Origin: an uncultured Myxococcales bacterium
GTDB lineage: Bacteria > Myxococcota_A > UBA9042
Length of the DNA: 33,737 nucleotides
Assembly (NCBI GenBank): GCA_903840165.1
Contig: CAIMEY010000026.1
Span: 1 to 33,737, forward strand
Direction: 5' to 3'
Part shown: in pieces, positions 1-10,300 of the stretch
Layout of the letters: every line of letters begins with the position of its first letter
Position numbering within the stretch: position 1 is the stretch's first letter
The notes under the pieces: generated by a model
What the model was told of the DNA's origin: nothing
The model's input: the letters and a program-made list of their open reading frames with translations, nothing else
The model's database searches: none
Translations under genes and position numbers: made by a program

Positions 1-83
1 AGCTTGCGAGCATGCAAGAGAAGGCCGATCAGCTGCACGCGCAAATCAAAGCGGGCGGCCCGCTGCCGCCGGACATGATGTGA
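1..83 (+). CDS. C-terminal end of an unidentified protein (partial)
   Basis: The window opens inside a reading frame whose first full codon is at base 3 and which stops at TGA 81-83, giving about 26 residues that end in LPPDMM. The tail is polar and probably helical (QEKADQLHAQIKAGG). Too little is left to name a family. It is called coding because the frame is open to the left edge and the following spacer looks non-coding; a chance open frame this short cannot be excluded. Confidence 0.5.
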   Translation, partial: LASMQEKADQLHAQIKAGGPLPPDMM

Positions 84-87
84 ACGG

Positions 88-120
88 TGCCCTTGGGCCC
101 GGAAGCGCTGCCCTTGGGCC
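88..120. repeat. Two copies of TGCCCTTGGGCC, 21 bases apart
   Basis: The 12-mer TGCCCTTGGGCC occurs at 88-99 and again at 109-120. Each copy contains the small inverted repeat GCCC-TT-GGGC, and together they could form a short GC-rich stem just after the stop codon of the first gene. No T-run follows, so this is not a classical intrinsic terminator. Function unknown. Confidence 0.5.
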
Positions 121-140
121 GTGAACAGCCCCGCCCCAAC

Positions 141-210
141 GTGCCCCGGCCGACGTTGCCCGGCCGACGTTGCTCGGCCGACGTTGCCCGGCCGTCAGTG
201 CCCAGCCAAC
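141..210. repeat. 14-bp tandem repeat, five copies
   Basis: Five head-to-tail copies of a 14-bp unit, consensus GTTGCCCGGCCGAC, lie at 141-154, 155-168, 169-182, 183-196 and 197-210. Copies 2 to 4 differ from one another by one or two bases; the outer copies are more divergent. The array lies in the spacer between the first gene and the metallophosphoesterase lipoprotein, about 135 bases before the chosen start. The GC-rich unit contains CGGCCG. It could be a variable-number repeat or a protein-binding array; nothing else in the 84-345 spacer is recognised. Confidence 0.85.
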
Positions 211-345
211 TGCGTGCTAGGCCGAGAGCGCGTAAACATACCGAGACTTCAGGATGTTGCTCGATGCACGTGCATCGCTAGGCTGCCCAGGGGCCAAACG
301 GGTCAACGCAAGGCGCAGGTGCCTTCCCGCGCAACCAGGGCGAAG

Positions 346-1680
346 ATGCCTAGAATTTTCCGACTCTTGACGCTGTTGACCGCCCTTGTTGGCACGATCG
401 CTGGCTGCCACAAGGAGAAGTCGCCGTTTGACCCCAAGGCCGACTCTACCTTGACCGGCCAAGTTCCGAGCGCGGCGCAGATCAATACCCAAGTTATTCC
501 AGTGCGTTTACCGGGACTAGCGACCACTAGCTACGGCGACGGCGTCGAACTGCCCACCTTGATCACGGCCAGCGATCAAGCCTTGCGTTTCCTGGTCTTT
601 GGCGATTCAGGGACCGGAACGCCGACGCAGTACGCCATGGCCAAGCACATGCAGCAGCACTGCCAGGAAAAGGGCTGCGCCATGGTGGTCCATACCGGAG
701 ACATTATCTATCCCAAAGGCATTGCTTCTGTTGAAGATCCTCAGACGCTCACCGGATTCGAGGGCCCCTACGCGCCCCTGGGCCTGCCCGTGTATTTGTC
801 GCTAGGCAACCACGACTACTACGGCAACGCCGAAGCGGCCATCGCCTATACCAAGAAAAGCCCATGGCATGATTGGATTTTGCCGGGACGGTACTACACG
901 TTCTTGGCCGGTGGCGTGCGCTTTGTGGCGCTGGATACGGACCACATCGACGCCGCACAAGCTGCCTGGGCGATTGGGGTTTTGACGCGAAGTCGTTTGC
1001 AGGGCGAGAGGATGGCCATCGCCTTCGGCCATCACCCGCGCCAGAGCTTTGGGGCGCACGGCATGCCGTCGGGGCCCCTGGGCCATTGGCTCGATCAAGT
1101 CTTGTGTTATCGGGTAGATGCCTATCTCGCCGGCCACGATCATGACTTGCAAGTGCTGACCGACCGCTGCGGCGTTCGCCAAATCATCTCGGGCGCTGCG
1201 GCCCAAATTCGCCCGGTCGGCACGGGACCGGGCACGGAATTTGCGGCCAGTGAACTCGGATTCCTCTATGCTGTCGCAGATATAGAAGGACTGCACCTGG
1301 ACGTCCTGGCTGCGACGGGGGCCGGCACAGAAAAAGGCCAGCTCGCCTTGCGCAAGCATGTTGACCTAGGCGTCGCACCCGCGCCCATTTGCCGCGCCGA
1401 TGGCCTTTGCTACAAAGGCTGCACCGATGATCCCGATTGCAAACCAGACCTTTGCCTGCAAGATGGCGTGTGCCAGTTCGCGTGCACGGGCGATCCGGAC
1501 TGCGCGGCGCCGAACGCGTGCAGTTGCGACCGCAATCCGATGATCTGCGATGTCCGTGAATCTGCTAGCCATTTGGCGTGCGGCTGTGATCCTGCGTGCC
1601 AGCGCGGCATTGCGCCCTGCGGTCCGGACCTGATCTGCGACCCAGCCTGCGATGCGGGGCGCGACCCGGACTGTCGCTAG
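346..1680 (+). CDS. Metallophosphoesterase lipoprotein with Cys-rich tail
   Basis: A 444-residue predicted exported lipoprotein of the calcineurin-like phosphoesterase superfamily. The ATG at 346 was chosen over the upstream GTG at 121 because it begins a clean lipoprotein signal (MPRIFRLL then a hydrophobic stretch, lipobox TIAGC, Cys21), whereas the extension would translate the 14-bp tandem repeat. Metal-binding motifs run in the family order: FGDSG (Asp87), HTGD (Asp119), GNHD (154-157), GHH (228-230) and GHDHD (263-267). This arrangement is close to the purple-acid-phosphatase/TRAP-like branch. After about residue 345 a tail rich in Cys-Asp motifs (DDPDC, GDPDC, RDPDC) follows, probably disulfide-bonded at the cell surface. 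The substrate is not predictable. It converges on the next gene with 26 bases between stop codons and no obvious hairpin between them. Confidence 0.9.
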   Translation: MPRIFRLLTLLTALVGTIAGCHKEKSPFDPKADSTLTGQVPSAAQINTQVIPVRLPGLATTSYGDGVELPTLITASDQALRFLVFGDSGTGTPTQYAMAKHMQQHCQEKGCAMVVHTGDIIYPKGIASVEDPQTLTGFEGPYAPLGLPVYLSLGNHDYYGNAEAAIAYTKKSPWHDWILPGRYYTFLAGGVRFVALDTDHIDAAQAAWAIGVLTRSRLQGERMAIAFGHHPRQSFGAHGMPSGPLGHWLDQVLCYRVDAYLAGHDHDLQVLTDRCGVRQIISGAAAQIRPVGTGPGTEFAASELGFLYAVADIEGLHLDVLAATGAGTEKGQLALRKHVDLGVAPAPICRADGLCYKGCTDDPDCKPDLCLQDGVCQFACTGDPDCAAPNACSCDRNPMICDVRESASHLACGCDPACQRGIAPCGPDLICDPACDAGRDPDCR

Positions 1681-1706
1681 GCTCGGCGAACTGCCGTGCT
1701 GGACGG

Positions 1707-4046
1707 TCAAGCCCGTGTGTAGCCCGACGACCAAAGCCGCGCTTGTTTCAGGGCCTCCTCCAGCAAATCTGGATCGGTCAGCGGCAATTGACAGGCGCCA
1801 TGCTGACATAGGTAGGCCGTCGCCTTACCGTCCAGCGCACCGCCCTGGTTCGCCCACGGCACCAGTTCGCCCAGCTCCGCTTGCTGCGCCGCTGTGACCG
1901 TTAGCACCGTCAATTCTGGCGCGTACGTGCGGCGAATCACTTGCAACATCAACTGGTTCTCGGCCGATTGCCGCTGCGATCCGGCCAAGGCCAGCAGCAA
2001 AGTCGGGGCCCCCGAATCTGCGGCCGATACCGCCAGCAACATCTGAGTCAACATCGCAGGTTGAGCCTGCAGCAGGGGCGCAAATGCCTGCAGGCCGGCC
2101 TGAGCCCTCTGTGCGAACCGCGGAGCCCCCGTCAAGCTGGCCAAACGAAACAGATTGCGCAGGGCCACCGAACTGCCGGACGGCTCAGCGCCATCGTGGT
2201 CGGGAGGCGGCTGCAGCCACAGACCGTCGTCCAAAGGTGCCCGCCGATGCCAAGCGCCCTCCCCGTCTGCAAAATCCCGGTCCAACTGATCCTGCCACGC
2301 GATCGCTTGCCGCAGCCAAATCGCTTGCCCGGTCGCCTGCAACAGTTCCAGACATGCCTCCACAGAAAAGGCGTAATCCTCCACAAAGCCGAGTTCGCCA
2401 AGCTGCCCGCCTTGCCAGGTGTGCCGCAACTGCCCGTCGATCACCATGGTGTCGCGGACAAACTCCATTGCTTTTGCAGCAGATTCGAGCCAATCGCCCC
2501 GGTTCAGGGCCGAGCCTGCGCGGGCAAGGGCCCAAGCAGCGAGCGCCGTCCAACTGGCCTGAATCTTGTCATCGCGCTGCGGTGGCGGACGCAGGCGCCG
2601 GGCTGCGTACAGCTTGCCCAAGTCCTGTATGATTTCAATGCTAAGCAGTGCCAATGGCTCCTGCAGCCGCGCGGCGATCTCGGGCCAGGACTGCCGCAAA
2701 TGCAGGATATTGCTGCCTTCGAAATTGCCCCGGTCGGTGCAGCCATAGATGTCTGCCAGTCTCAGCCCGCGCTCCCTGCCGAGGACTTCGCACAACTCTT
2801 TGATGGTCCAAAGAAAATAGCGGCCTTCATGCCCTTCGCTGTCGGCATCGGTAGCGCTGTACCAAGCCCCCTGCGGATGCGCCAATTCCGTTTGCATCCA
2901 AGCGATTGCCCGCTCCAGCGTCGTTGCTATCTCCGGTTCGCCGCTGGCCTGCCACAATTCGGTGCCCGCTGAGATCAGCAAGGCTTGGTCATACAACATC
3001 TTTTCAAAGTGTGGCGCAAACCAACGTGCATCGACGCAGTAGCGATGCCAGCCACCGCCCACATGGTCGAACAGGCCGCCACGCGCCATTGCCCGCCAAG
3101 TATGCAGACTTCTTTGCAAATTGCCGTCGCTACTGTCTGCCCCGTGGCCCGCCCAAACGCGTAGCAGAACGGGAATCGGCACCTGGGAAGGAAACTTCGG
3201 GGCCATGGACCGACCTCCGAACACTTCATCATACGTTTCAGCCACTTCATCGACCACGCGGTCCAAAAGCGCCACGCCCGGGCGCGGGGACGACGGCGGC
3301 AGCGACTTTCTTGACTTCAGAATTTGCGCCACATGCAGGCCATGATGGACCAGTCGCTCCGGATCGGCCGCGTACAGTTCCGCCACAGCGTGAAGCGTTT
3401 CTTCAAAGTTTGCGCCCGCATAGCTACGAACGCCTTGACGTGGGGGTAGATAGGTCGCGGCGTGCACCGGCCAGCCTTGGACACCGCGGTCACCGGGCAC
3501 CAGCCAAAGGGTCATGGGCCAACCGCCGCTGCCGGTCATGGCCTGTAGTGCAGCCATGTAAGCTGCGTCAATGTCAGGTCTTTCTTCGCGATCGACCTTG
3601 ATCGCCACGTAGCGACGATTGATCAAGGCCGCGATCTGCAAATCCTCAAAACTTTCATGCTCCATGACGTGGCACCAATGGCACGTCGAATAGCCAATGG
3701 ACAGCAGAATCGGCCGCTTGTGCTCGCGCGCCACATCAAAGGCTTGCTGCCCCCAGGGCCGCCAATCCACGGGGTTATGGGCGTGCTGCTGCAAATAGGG
3801 GCTGGCCGACAAAGCTAAGCGATTCCAATAGATAGGCCGGGCCCCAACGGCCGCTAGTGGATCGTGGCTGCCGTCCATCGCGGCCATAGCCTGCTGCCCG
3901 TGAACATAACGCGTACGCGGACGATAATCCACCGGCAGGAGTCGCTCGATTTCCCTTATCTTATCAGCTTCATCAACCGCAAGGGGCAGAGCCTCGGGGC
4001 CGTTGTTGACCGGGGATGGGGCACATTGCTCGGGTAATTCGATCAC
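1707..4046 (-). CDS. Thioredoxin-domain protein, YyaL/SPATA20-like (DUF255)
   Basis: A 779-residue protein, within the normal range for this family. The N-terminal thioredoxin-like domain contains the family signature [14 protein letters not shown] (about residues 82-95) and the redox motif TCHWCHVM with Cys122 and Cys125, then DREERPDID and [11 protein letters not shown]. The rest resembles the alpha/alpha six-barrel of N-acylglucosamine epimerase-like enzymes ([27 protein letters not shown]). The start is a GTG preceded by GAAGAGG; about 60 residues lie before the conserved block, so an internal ATG (residue 54 or 57) is a possible alternative. No signal peptide, so probably cytoplasmic. 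The biochemical role of the bacterial family is unsettled. Divergent from the repeat lipoprotein. Confidence 0.9.
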   Translation of the reverse strand: MIELPEQCAPSPVNNGPEALPLAVDEADKIREIERLLPVDYRPRTRYVHGQQAMAAMDGSHDPLAAVGARPIYWNRLALSASPYLQQHAHNPVDWRPWGQQAFDVAREHKRPILLSIGYSTCHWCHVMEHESFEDLQIAALINRRYVAIKVDREERPDIDAAYMAALQAMTGSGGWPMTLWLVPGDRGVQGWPVHAATYLPPRQGVRSYAGANFEETLHAVAELYAADPERLVHHGLHVAQILKSRKSLPPSSPRPGVALLDRVVDEVAETYDEVFGGRSMAPKFPSQVPIPVLLRVWAGHGADSSDGNLQRSLHTWRAMARGGLFDHVGGGWHRYCVDARWFAPHFEKMLYDQALLISAGTELWQASGEPEIATTLERAIAWMQTELAHPQGAWYSATDADSEGHEGRYFLWTIKELCEVLGRERGLRLADIYGCTDRGNFEGSNILHLRQSWPEIAARLQEPLALLSIEIIQDLGKLYAARRLRPPPQRDDKIQASWTALAAWALARAGSALNRGDWLESAAKAMEFVRDTMVIDGQLRHTWQGGQLGELGFVEDYAFSVEACLELLQATGQAIWLRQAIAWQDQLDRDFADGEGAWHRRAPLDDGLWLQPPPDHDGAEPSGSSVALRNLFRLASLTGAPRFAQRAQAGLQAFAPLLQAQPAMLTQMLLAVSAADSGAPTLLLALAGSQRQSAENQLMLQVIRRTYAPELTVLTVTAAQQAELGELVPWANQGGALDGKATAYLCQHGACQLPLTDPDLLEEALKQARLWSSGYTRA

Positions 4047-4392
4047 AGAAGGCCTCTTCGATTGTGGCGCATCAACCTGAACCTACGGCGTCCACCTTGC
4101 AAACGAATATGCGTTAATAGGCTGATTCAATGGGTGTTATTACAGCATTACTGGCGATTGGAGCCCCAATCTCAGCGAAAGCTGCGGCCGGTGTATTCAC
4201 AATCCCATAAATCTTTACAATTCTTCTCATATTGAAAATGCACGCTATTTCAATGCTTTCGCGAATGCAAGGGGCCAACTGCAGCGCTCTGGGCTGCCAA
4301 ACGCTGGCCCGGCGTTGCGATCACGCGTATGCAGATCCTCGGTGCCTTGTTTTCCCCCGCCCTGCGCCTCATCGACGACCGGAGTCAAAGCC
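4047..4392. other. Divergent intergenic region, AT-richer in the middle
   Basis: Between the start of the YyaL-like gene (-) and the chosen start of the large lipoprotein (+). Bases about 4100-4260 are distinctly AT-richer than the surroundings and probably hold promoters for both genes. A TACAAT at 4216-4221 resembles a -10 box for the + strand gene, but no convincing -35 sits at the right distance. One inverted repeat is listed separately. The short open frames here lack ribosome sites and were not called. Confidence 0.5.
4231..4254. promoter_or_regulatory. Inverted repeat, possible operator
   Basis: ATTGAAA (4231-4237) and TTTCAAT (4248-4254) are perfect inverted 7-mers with a 10-base spacer, about 140 bases before the start of the giant lipoprotein and inside the AT-rich part of the divergent spacer. 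The spacing suits a dimeric regulator. No known operator is recognised, and such repeats occur by chance in AT-rich DNA. Confidence 0.3.
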
Positions 4393-7300
4393 ATGTCCGT
4401 CAACGCTGCCCGCATGGGCAATCGTGATGTCGCATCGTCCCCCGATGCCTGTTGTCTTTGTCCCCGCTCCGGATTTCTCCGTTGGGCCGCTGGAAGTTGG
4501 CCAAGCCTAGGCAAATACAGCACAAAACGTGCCGTGGCGCTGTCAAGCTTGGCCTTTCTGCTGCTTGTGGGCCTAGGCGCGTGCACCGGCAATCAAGACA
4601 ATGGCATCAACTCGAGTTTGGCGGACGCTGCGTCTAACCTCGACGGCCTCATTCAACCCAATGATTCTACCGATGATTTGCCGTTCGACGTCACCGCTGT
4701 CGATGCGGCCGATGACGTGACGGCTGACATGGCTGACTCGGGCACATGCACGGCAGTGGACGAAATTTGCAACGGATTGGATGACAACTGCAATGGCCAG
4801 ACCGATGAGGGCCTGTGCGACGACAGCAATGTCTGTACGGCCGACCAGTGCGCCGTGCAAGTTATTGGAATTGCAGGCACTTGCACACACACAGCCGTTG
4901 AAGGTGCCTGCGACGACGGCAGCGCCTGTACCTTGGCCGATGCCTGCCTAGCTGGCCTTTGCGTCGGCGGCAAAGTCGCGGACTGCAATGATGAAAACCC
5001 TTGTACTTCGGATACTTGTGACGCAGCCACCGGCAGCTGCAGTCACCTCAATGTCGAGGGCCCTTGCGACGACGGCAGCGCCTGCACCACGGGCGAGGTT
5101 TGCACCGCCGGCGTCTGCACCGGTGGCTCGACCGTCGATTGCGCCGACACCGACGTCTGCACCGACGATACCTGTGACGCAGCCAAGGGTTGCGTGCACA
5201 CCCTGAACACGGCGCCCTGCTCCGATGGCAACGGCTGCACCAACGGGGACGCTTGCAGCGAAGGCACCTGCCTGCCTGGCATAGCAACTCCTTGTGATGA
5301 CAGCAATATCTGCACCTCCGACGCCTGCAACAAGCTCGACGGCACCTGCAGCCACTTGCCCCAAGAAGGCCCCTGCGACGACGGCGACGGCTGCACAAAC
5401 AACGACAGCTGCCAGGGCGGACTCTGCACGGGCTTGGCCAAGGACTGCTCCGATACCAACGATTGCACAAGCGATTCCTGCGCCGAAGGCTTGTGTTTGC
5501 ACAAGATCGTCCAAGTCGGTTTGGCCTGCAATGACGGCAATCCATGCACACTGAGCGATGCCTGCGATTTGGCTGGACAATGCACCGGCACGGGCCTTGT
5601 GTGCGATGACGGAAACCCTTGCACCTTGGACATTTGCACGGTGGCCGATGGCTTGTGCCACGCCCAGGCCAGTTCAGGCGCCAGTTGCGATGACGGCACG
5701 GGCTGCACCTTGGGCGATGCCTGCGTCGACGGCCTATGCGTCGGCGGCCTGATCAAGGTCTGCAATGACGGCAATCCGTGCACCGATGACGCCTGCGACG
5801 GGGCCAGCGGAAACTGCTTATTTACAAGCAGTTCTGTAGTTTGCGACGACGGCAACCCGTGCACGGTCGGCGATATCTGCGCCGCCAGCCTCTGCCAATC
5901 GGGCACGCCAACCACCTGCGATGACGGCAATGGCTGCACGATTGACGCATGCGACCCCAGCAGTGGCAAATGCGCATCTAAGGCGTCTGTGGACGGATTA
6001 GGGTGTGAAGACGGGATCTTGTGCACCCAGGGCGACGTGTGCAAGGGCGGCCAATGCAACCCAGGCAAACCGCCCCAGTGCGACGATGGCAATCCGTGCA
6101 CCGTCGATGCGTGCAGCGAAAGCACCGGAAAATGCGCGTTTGTGAACACCGACGGCGGCACCTGCGACGATGGCAATGGCTGCACCACCGGCGACGTCTG
6201 CAAGAGTGGCTCCTGCCAATCGGGCGTAATTACTTGCCAATGCCAAAGCACGGCGGACTGCGCCAGCAGCGAAGACGGCGACCTCTGCAATGGCACGCTG
6301 TTCTGCGACCTGAAGTCCCATACCTGCCAGATCGACCTGAAGACGGTGGTCGTCTGCGACCTCAGCCAGAATACGGATTGCGTTTCATGGGGTTGCAACA
6401 AGCTCCTGGGCAAGTGCGAACCCAAGAATCAGGCTGACAGCAAGGCCTGCGACGCCGATAAAAGCGTTTGTACACCGGGGGATCACTGCGTAGCCGGCAT
6501 CTGCACGCCAGGCGATGCCGTCACCTGCGACGACGCCAATCCGTGCACCGACGATAGCTGTGACCCGCTCAAGGGCTGCGCAGCCAAGGCCAACACAGCG
6601 CCGTGCACCGATGGAAATGCTTGTACTTTCAATGATCTCTGCGCAAACAGCACTTGCGTTCCCGGCACCAAGAAGACCTGCGACGACGGCGATTCCTGCA
6701 CCAGCGACGGCTGCGACCCGGGGACCGGCGTCTGCTTTACCCAACCGCTCAGCGGCACGCCGTGCAGCGACGCCAACCCATGCACCTTTGGCGACATCTG
6801 CAATATCGGTTTGTGCAAGCCTACTTCGGCCAAGGTCTGCGATGACGGCAACCCCTGCACCACCGACCAATGCGACGGCGGCACGGGCAACTGCGTCACC
6901 AAGAACGTAGCGGACGGCGCCAGCTGCGAGGATGGCAGCCTATGTACTCAGAATGACACGTGTAAGTCTGGCAGCTGCGCATCGGGCAGCCTCAAGGTTT
7001 GCGACGACGGCAATATCTGCACCAAGGACGCTTGTGACCTAAAAACCGGTGGTTGTGCCGTAGTCGCCGTGGCCGATGGTGCGCCCTGCAGTGACGGCAA
7101 CGCCTGCACCTTGAGCGACACGTGCAAGACGGGGGCCTGCGCGCCGGGCGCCAACAAGGTCTGCTCGGGCAGTGATCCTTGCACAACAGCGAGTTGCGAC
7201 ATCAACAGCGGCAAGTGCGTGGCCAAGCCGGACGGCTTGCTCTGCGATGACGGCAACGCCTGCAGCCTAGGCGACGGCTGCCAAAACGGCGCCTGCGTGC

Positions 7301-10300
7301 CCGCATCGTTCACCACCTGCGATGACGGCAACCCTTGCACCACGGATTCGTGCGACGCGACCTCGGGCAAGTGCCTGTATATCAACAATACCAACGCCTG
7401 CAGCGACAACAATGCTTGCACCGCCAATGACGCGTGCAGCGGCGGCATATGCGCTGGCGGCCTCAAGAACTGCAACGACTACAACACCTGCACCACAGAT
7501 TCTTGCGATCCGACAAAGGGTTGCCTGCATGTCGCCACCGTCGCTCAGCCCTGCGATGACGGCAGCGTCTGCACCACGGGCGATACGTGCACGGCCGGCA
7601 ACTGCGTCGGCGTAGGCCTGCAGTGCGTGGACGGCAACCCCTGCACAGCCGATACCTGTGATCCCATCAAGGGTTGCGTGTTCATTGCCAGCAGCAATGG
7701 CGCGTGCTCCGATGGCAATGCCTGCACCCTGGGCGACGTCTGCGTGGCGGGCAAGTGCACGCCGGGCAAACAGGCGCAGTGCAGCGACGGCAAGAGTTGC
7801 ACCGACGACATCTGCGACCCGGCCAACGGCAACTGCACGTACGTCAACAACAATGCCAACCTCTGCAGCGACAACAACGCCTGCAGCGCCGACGACCATT
7901 GCATCGCCGGCCTGTGCATCGGCGGCGCGGTGCAGGTCAACTGCGACGACAAGAACGGTTGCACGGCCGATTTCTGTGACCCGGCCAAGGGTTGCCAGCA
8001 CGTCAACAACAGCGCGGCGCCCTGCTCGGACGGCAATGCCTGCACCGCGCCGGACGTCTGTCTTGGCGGCAAGTGCACCAGCGGCTCCGTGCTCAACTGC
8101 GATGACAGCAACGCCTGCACCGACGACAGTTGCGACACGGCTAAGGGCTGCTTACACGTGAACAATACAGCGGTTTGCGACGACGGCAACGCCTGTTTGG
8201 CCCCAGACGCATGCAGTGGCGGCGTCTGCACCGGCAGCATTCCGGTGGTTTGCGACGACCTCAATGCCTGCACCATCGATTCTTGCGATAAAACAAAGGG
8301 TTGTCAGCATGTGGCCGCGCCCAGCGCCAACAACCAAAGCATCACCGTCACCAGCGCGGTCGGCGACCTGGTGTCCACCGACGCCAAGGACAATGGCAAC
8401 GGCACGCAAACGTATTACAACTTCAAGCCTTCTGTGGAAGTCATTCCCTTGCCGCCGACCTTTGCGACCGTCACCGACGCAAGTTGGGTTTGGGCCGACA
8501 TCGCCGAGCCCCTGCCGGGCGCCTACACGGCGGCGGAATTCACCAAGACTTTCAACATGCCTTCCAGTTCGCAAATCGACGGAACGCTGACGGTCGCGGC
8601 CAACGACAACGTCAACTGCTGGCTCAACAACAAAGTCGTCGTCGGTGGCTTCTTGTTCAGCAGCTGGCAGTATCCAAAGACGTTTTCGATCAAGGCGGCC
8701 CTGCTGGTCGGCAACAACAGTCTGCGCTGCGACGTGACGCATAGCGGCAACTCCAGCCCCGACAAGCCCCTGCAACATGGCGGATTTGCTTGGCGAATCG
8801 ATGCTACAGCCTACAGCCCCGGCGCAGCCTGCGACGACGGCAACGCCTGCACCAGCGGCGATACCTGCTTTGGCGGCAACTGCATCGGTGCCAGTGGCCC
8901 CACGTGCGACGACGGAAACCCTTGCACCAAGGACACTTGCTCCATTGGCGGCGGCTGCGCCCATACCAACGCCGACGGCGCTGCCTGCGACGACAACAAC
9001 CCATGCACCCTCAAGGACGCATGCGCAGTTGGCGTGTGCAAAGGCGGCACAAATCCCAATTGCGATGACGGAAGCCCGTGTTCCAAGGACGCCTGCGACC
9101 CGAACCTTGGCTGCACGCACAAGCCGGCGACCACCGGCGCCTTCACCGTGGCCTCGACCGGCAGTGACACCAGTGTCACGTTCACGGCCGCCGATGGATC
9201 GCAGAAACCCGCTGTTTTGGCTTGGGATTTGCTACCCGGATGGAATCATGCCATCAATGGGGCCAAGTGGGTCTGGCAAGAGCAGGTCGTCTCGGCACCC
9301 GATGTCGACACCACCGTCGTTTTCTCCAAGACTTTCAACATCGCAGCGGGCGCCATCGCCAACTCGGGCACCTTGGTCATCGCCACCGACGGCGCCTTTG
9401 TCTGCCTAGTCAACGGCATCCTTGAAGGCGTGGAAGTTCAAGAAAACAACTATGTTACGCCGCTCACCCTCAACATCACCGGCGCATTGCAGGTCGGCAC
9501 CAACACGCTGACCTGCACCGTGGTCAACCCGGGCAAGGTCGGCGCCACCGGCTACACCAATCCGGCGGGGCTGTTGTTCCGGGTCGACATCGACACGTTT
9601 GGCGCTGGTTCCACCGCAGCCTGCAGCGACGGAAATGCTTGCACATCCAACGACTTCTGCGTGTCGCTGATGTGCGTCGGTGGCTCCATTACCAGTTGTG
9701 ACGACAAGAACGCCTGCACCTCGGACTACTGCGACCCGGTCAAGGGCTGCGGCCACACGGCCAACAGCGCAACCGTCTGCGACGACAATAACCCCTGCAC
9801 TGTCGGGGACGTATGCAGCAATGGTGCGTGCGTCGGCGGAGGCGCCACCAGTTGCGACGACAACAACCCCTGCACCAGCGACCCGTGCAACGCCAACAGT
9901 GGTTGCAGCCACAGCAATGCCGACGGTTTGGCCTGCAACGACAACAACGCCTGCACCAGCCAGGACACGTGCACGGGCGGGGTCTGCAAGCCCCTGAATG
10001 GCGCCCCGTGCGACGACGGAAACCCTTGCACGCTCGATGGTTGCCAGCCGGTGACGGGTTGCTACCACAGCGTTGACAACACCGCGTCGTGCAATGACGG
10101 CAACACCTGCACCACCGGGGACTTGTGTTCGGGCGGTCTGTGCGTCGGCGGCAAGGTCAACGCCTGCGACGATGGCAATGCGTGCACGACCGATTCATGT
10201 GACCCAGTCAAGGGTTGCGCGCACACGCCCGCGAGCGGCAACAAGTGCGAGGACGGTGACGCCTGCACCACCGGCGAACAGTGCCAGAACGGCACCTGCA

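Noticed and set aside
141..210. CRISPR-like array
   Set aside because: Units are 14 bases, directly adjacent, with no spacers and no cas genes nearby.
121..345. N-terminal GTG-initiated extension of the metallophosphoesterase
   Set aside because: It would translate the tandem repeat and bury the lipoprotein signal in the middle of the protein; ATG 346 gives a textbook lipobox start.
5043..6425. Long - strand open frame opposite the Cys-rich repeats (also 8152-9120 and others)
   Set aside because: Shadow of the regular repeat on the other strand; composition follows the repeat and no ribosome site or family motif is present.
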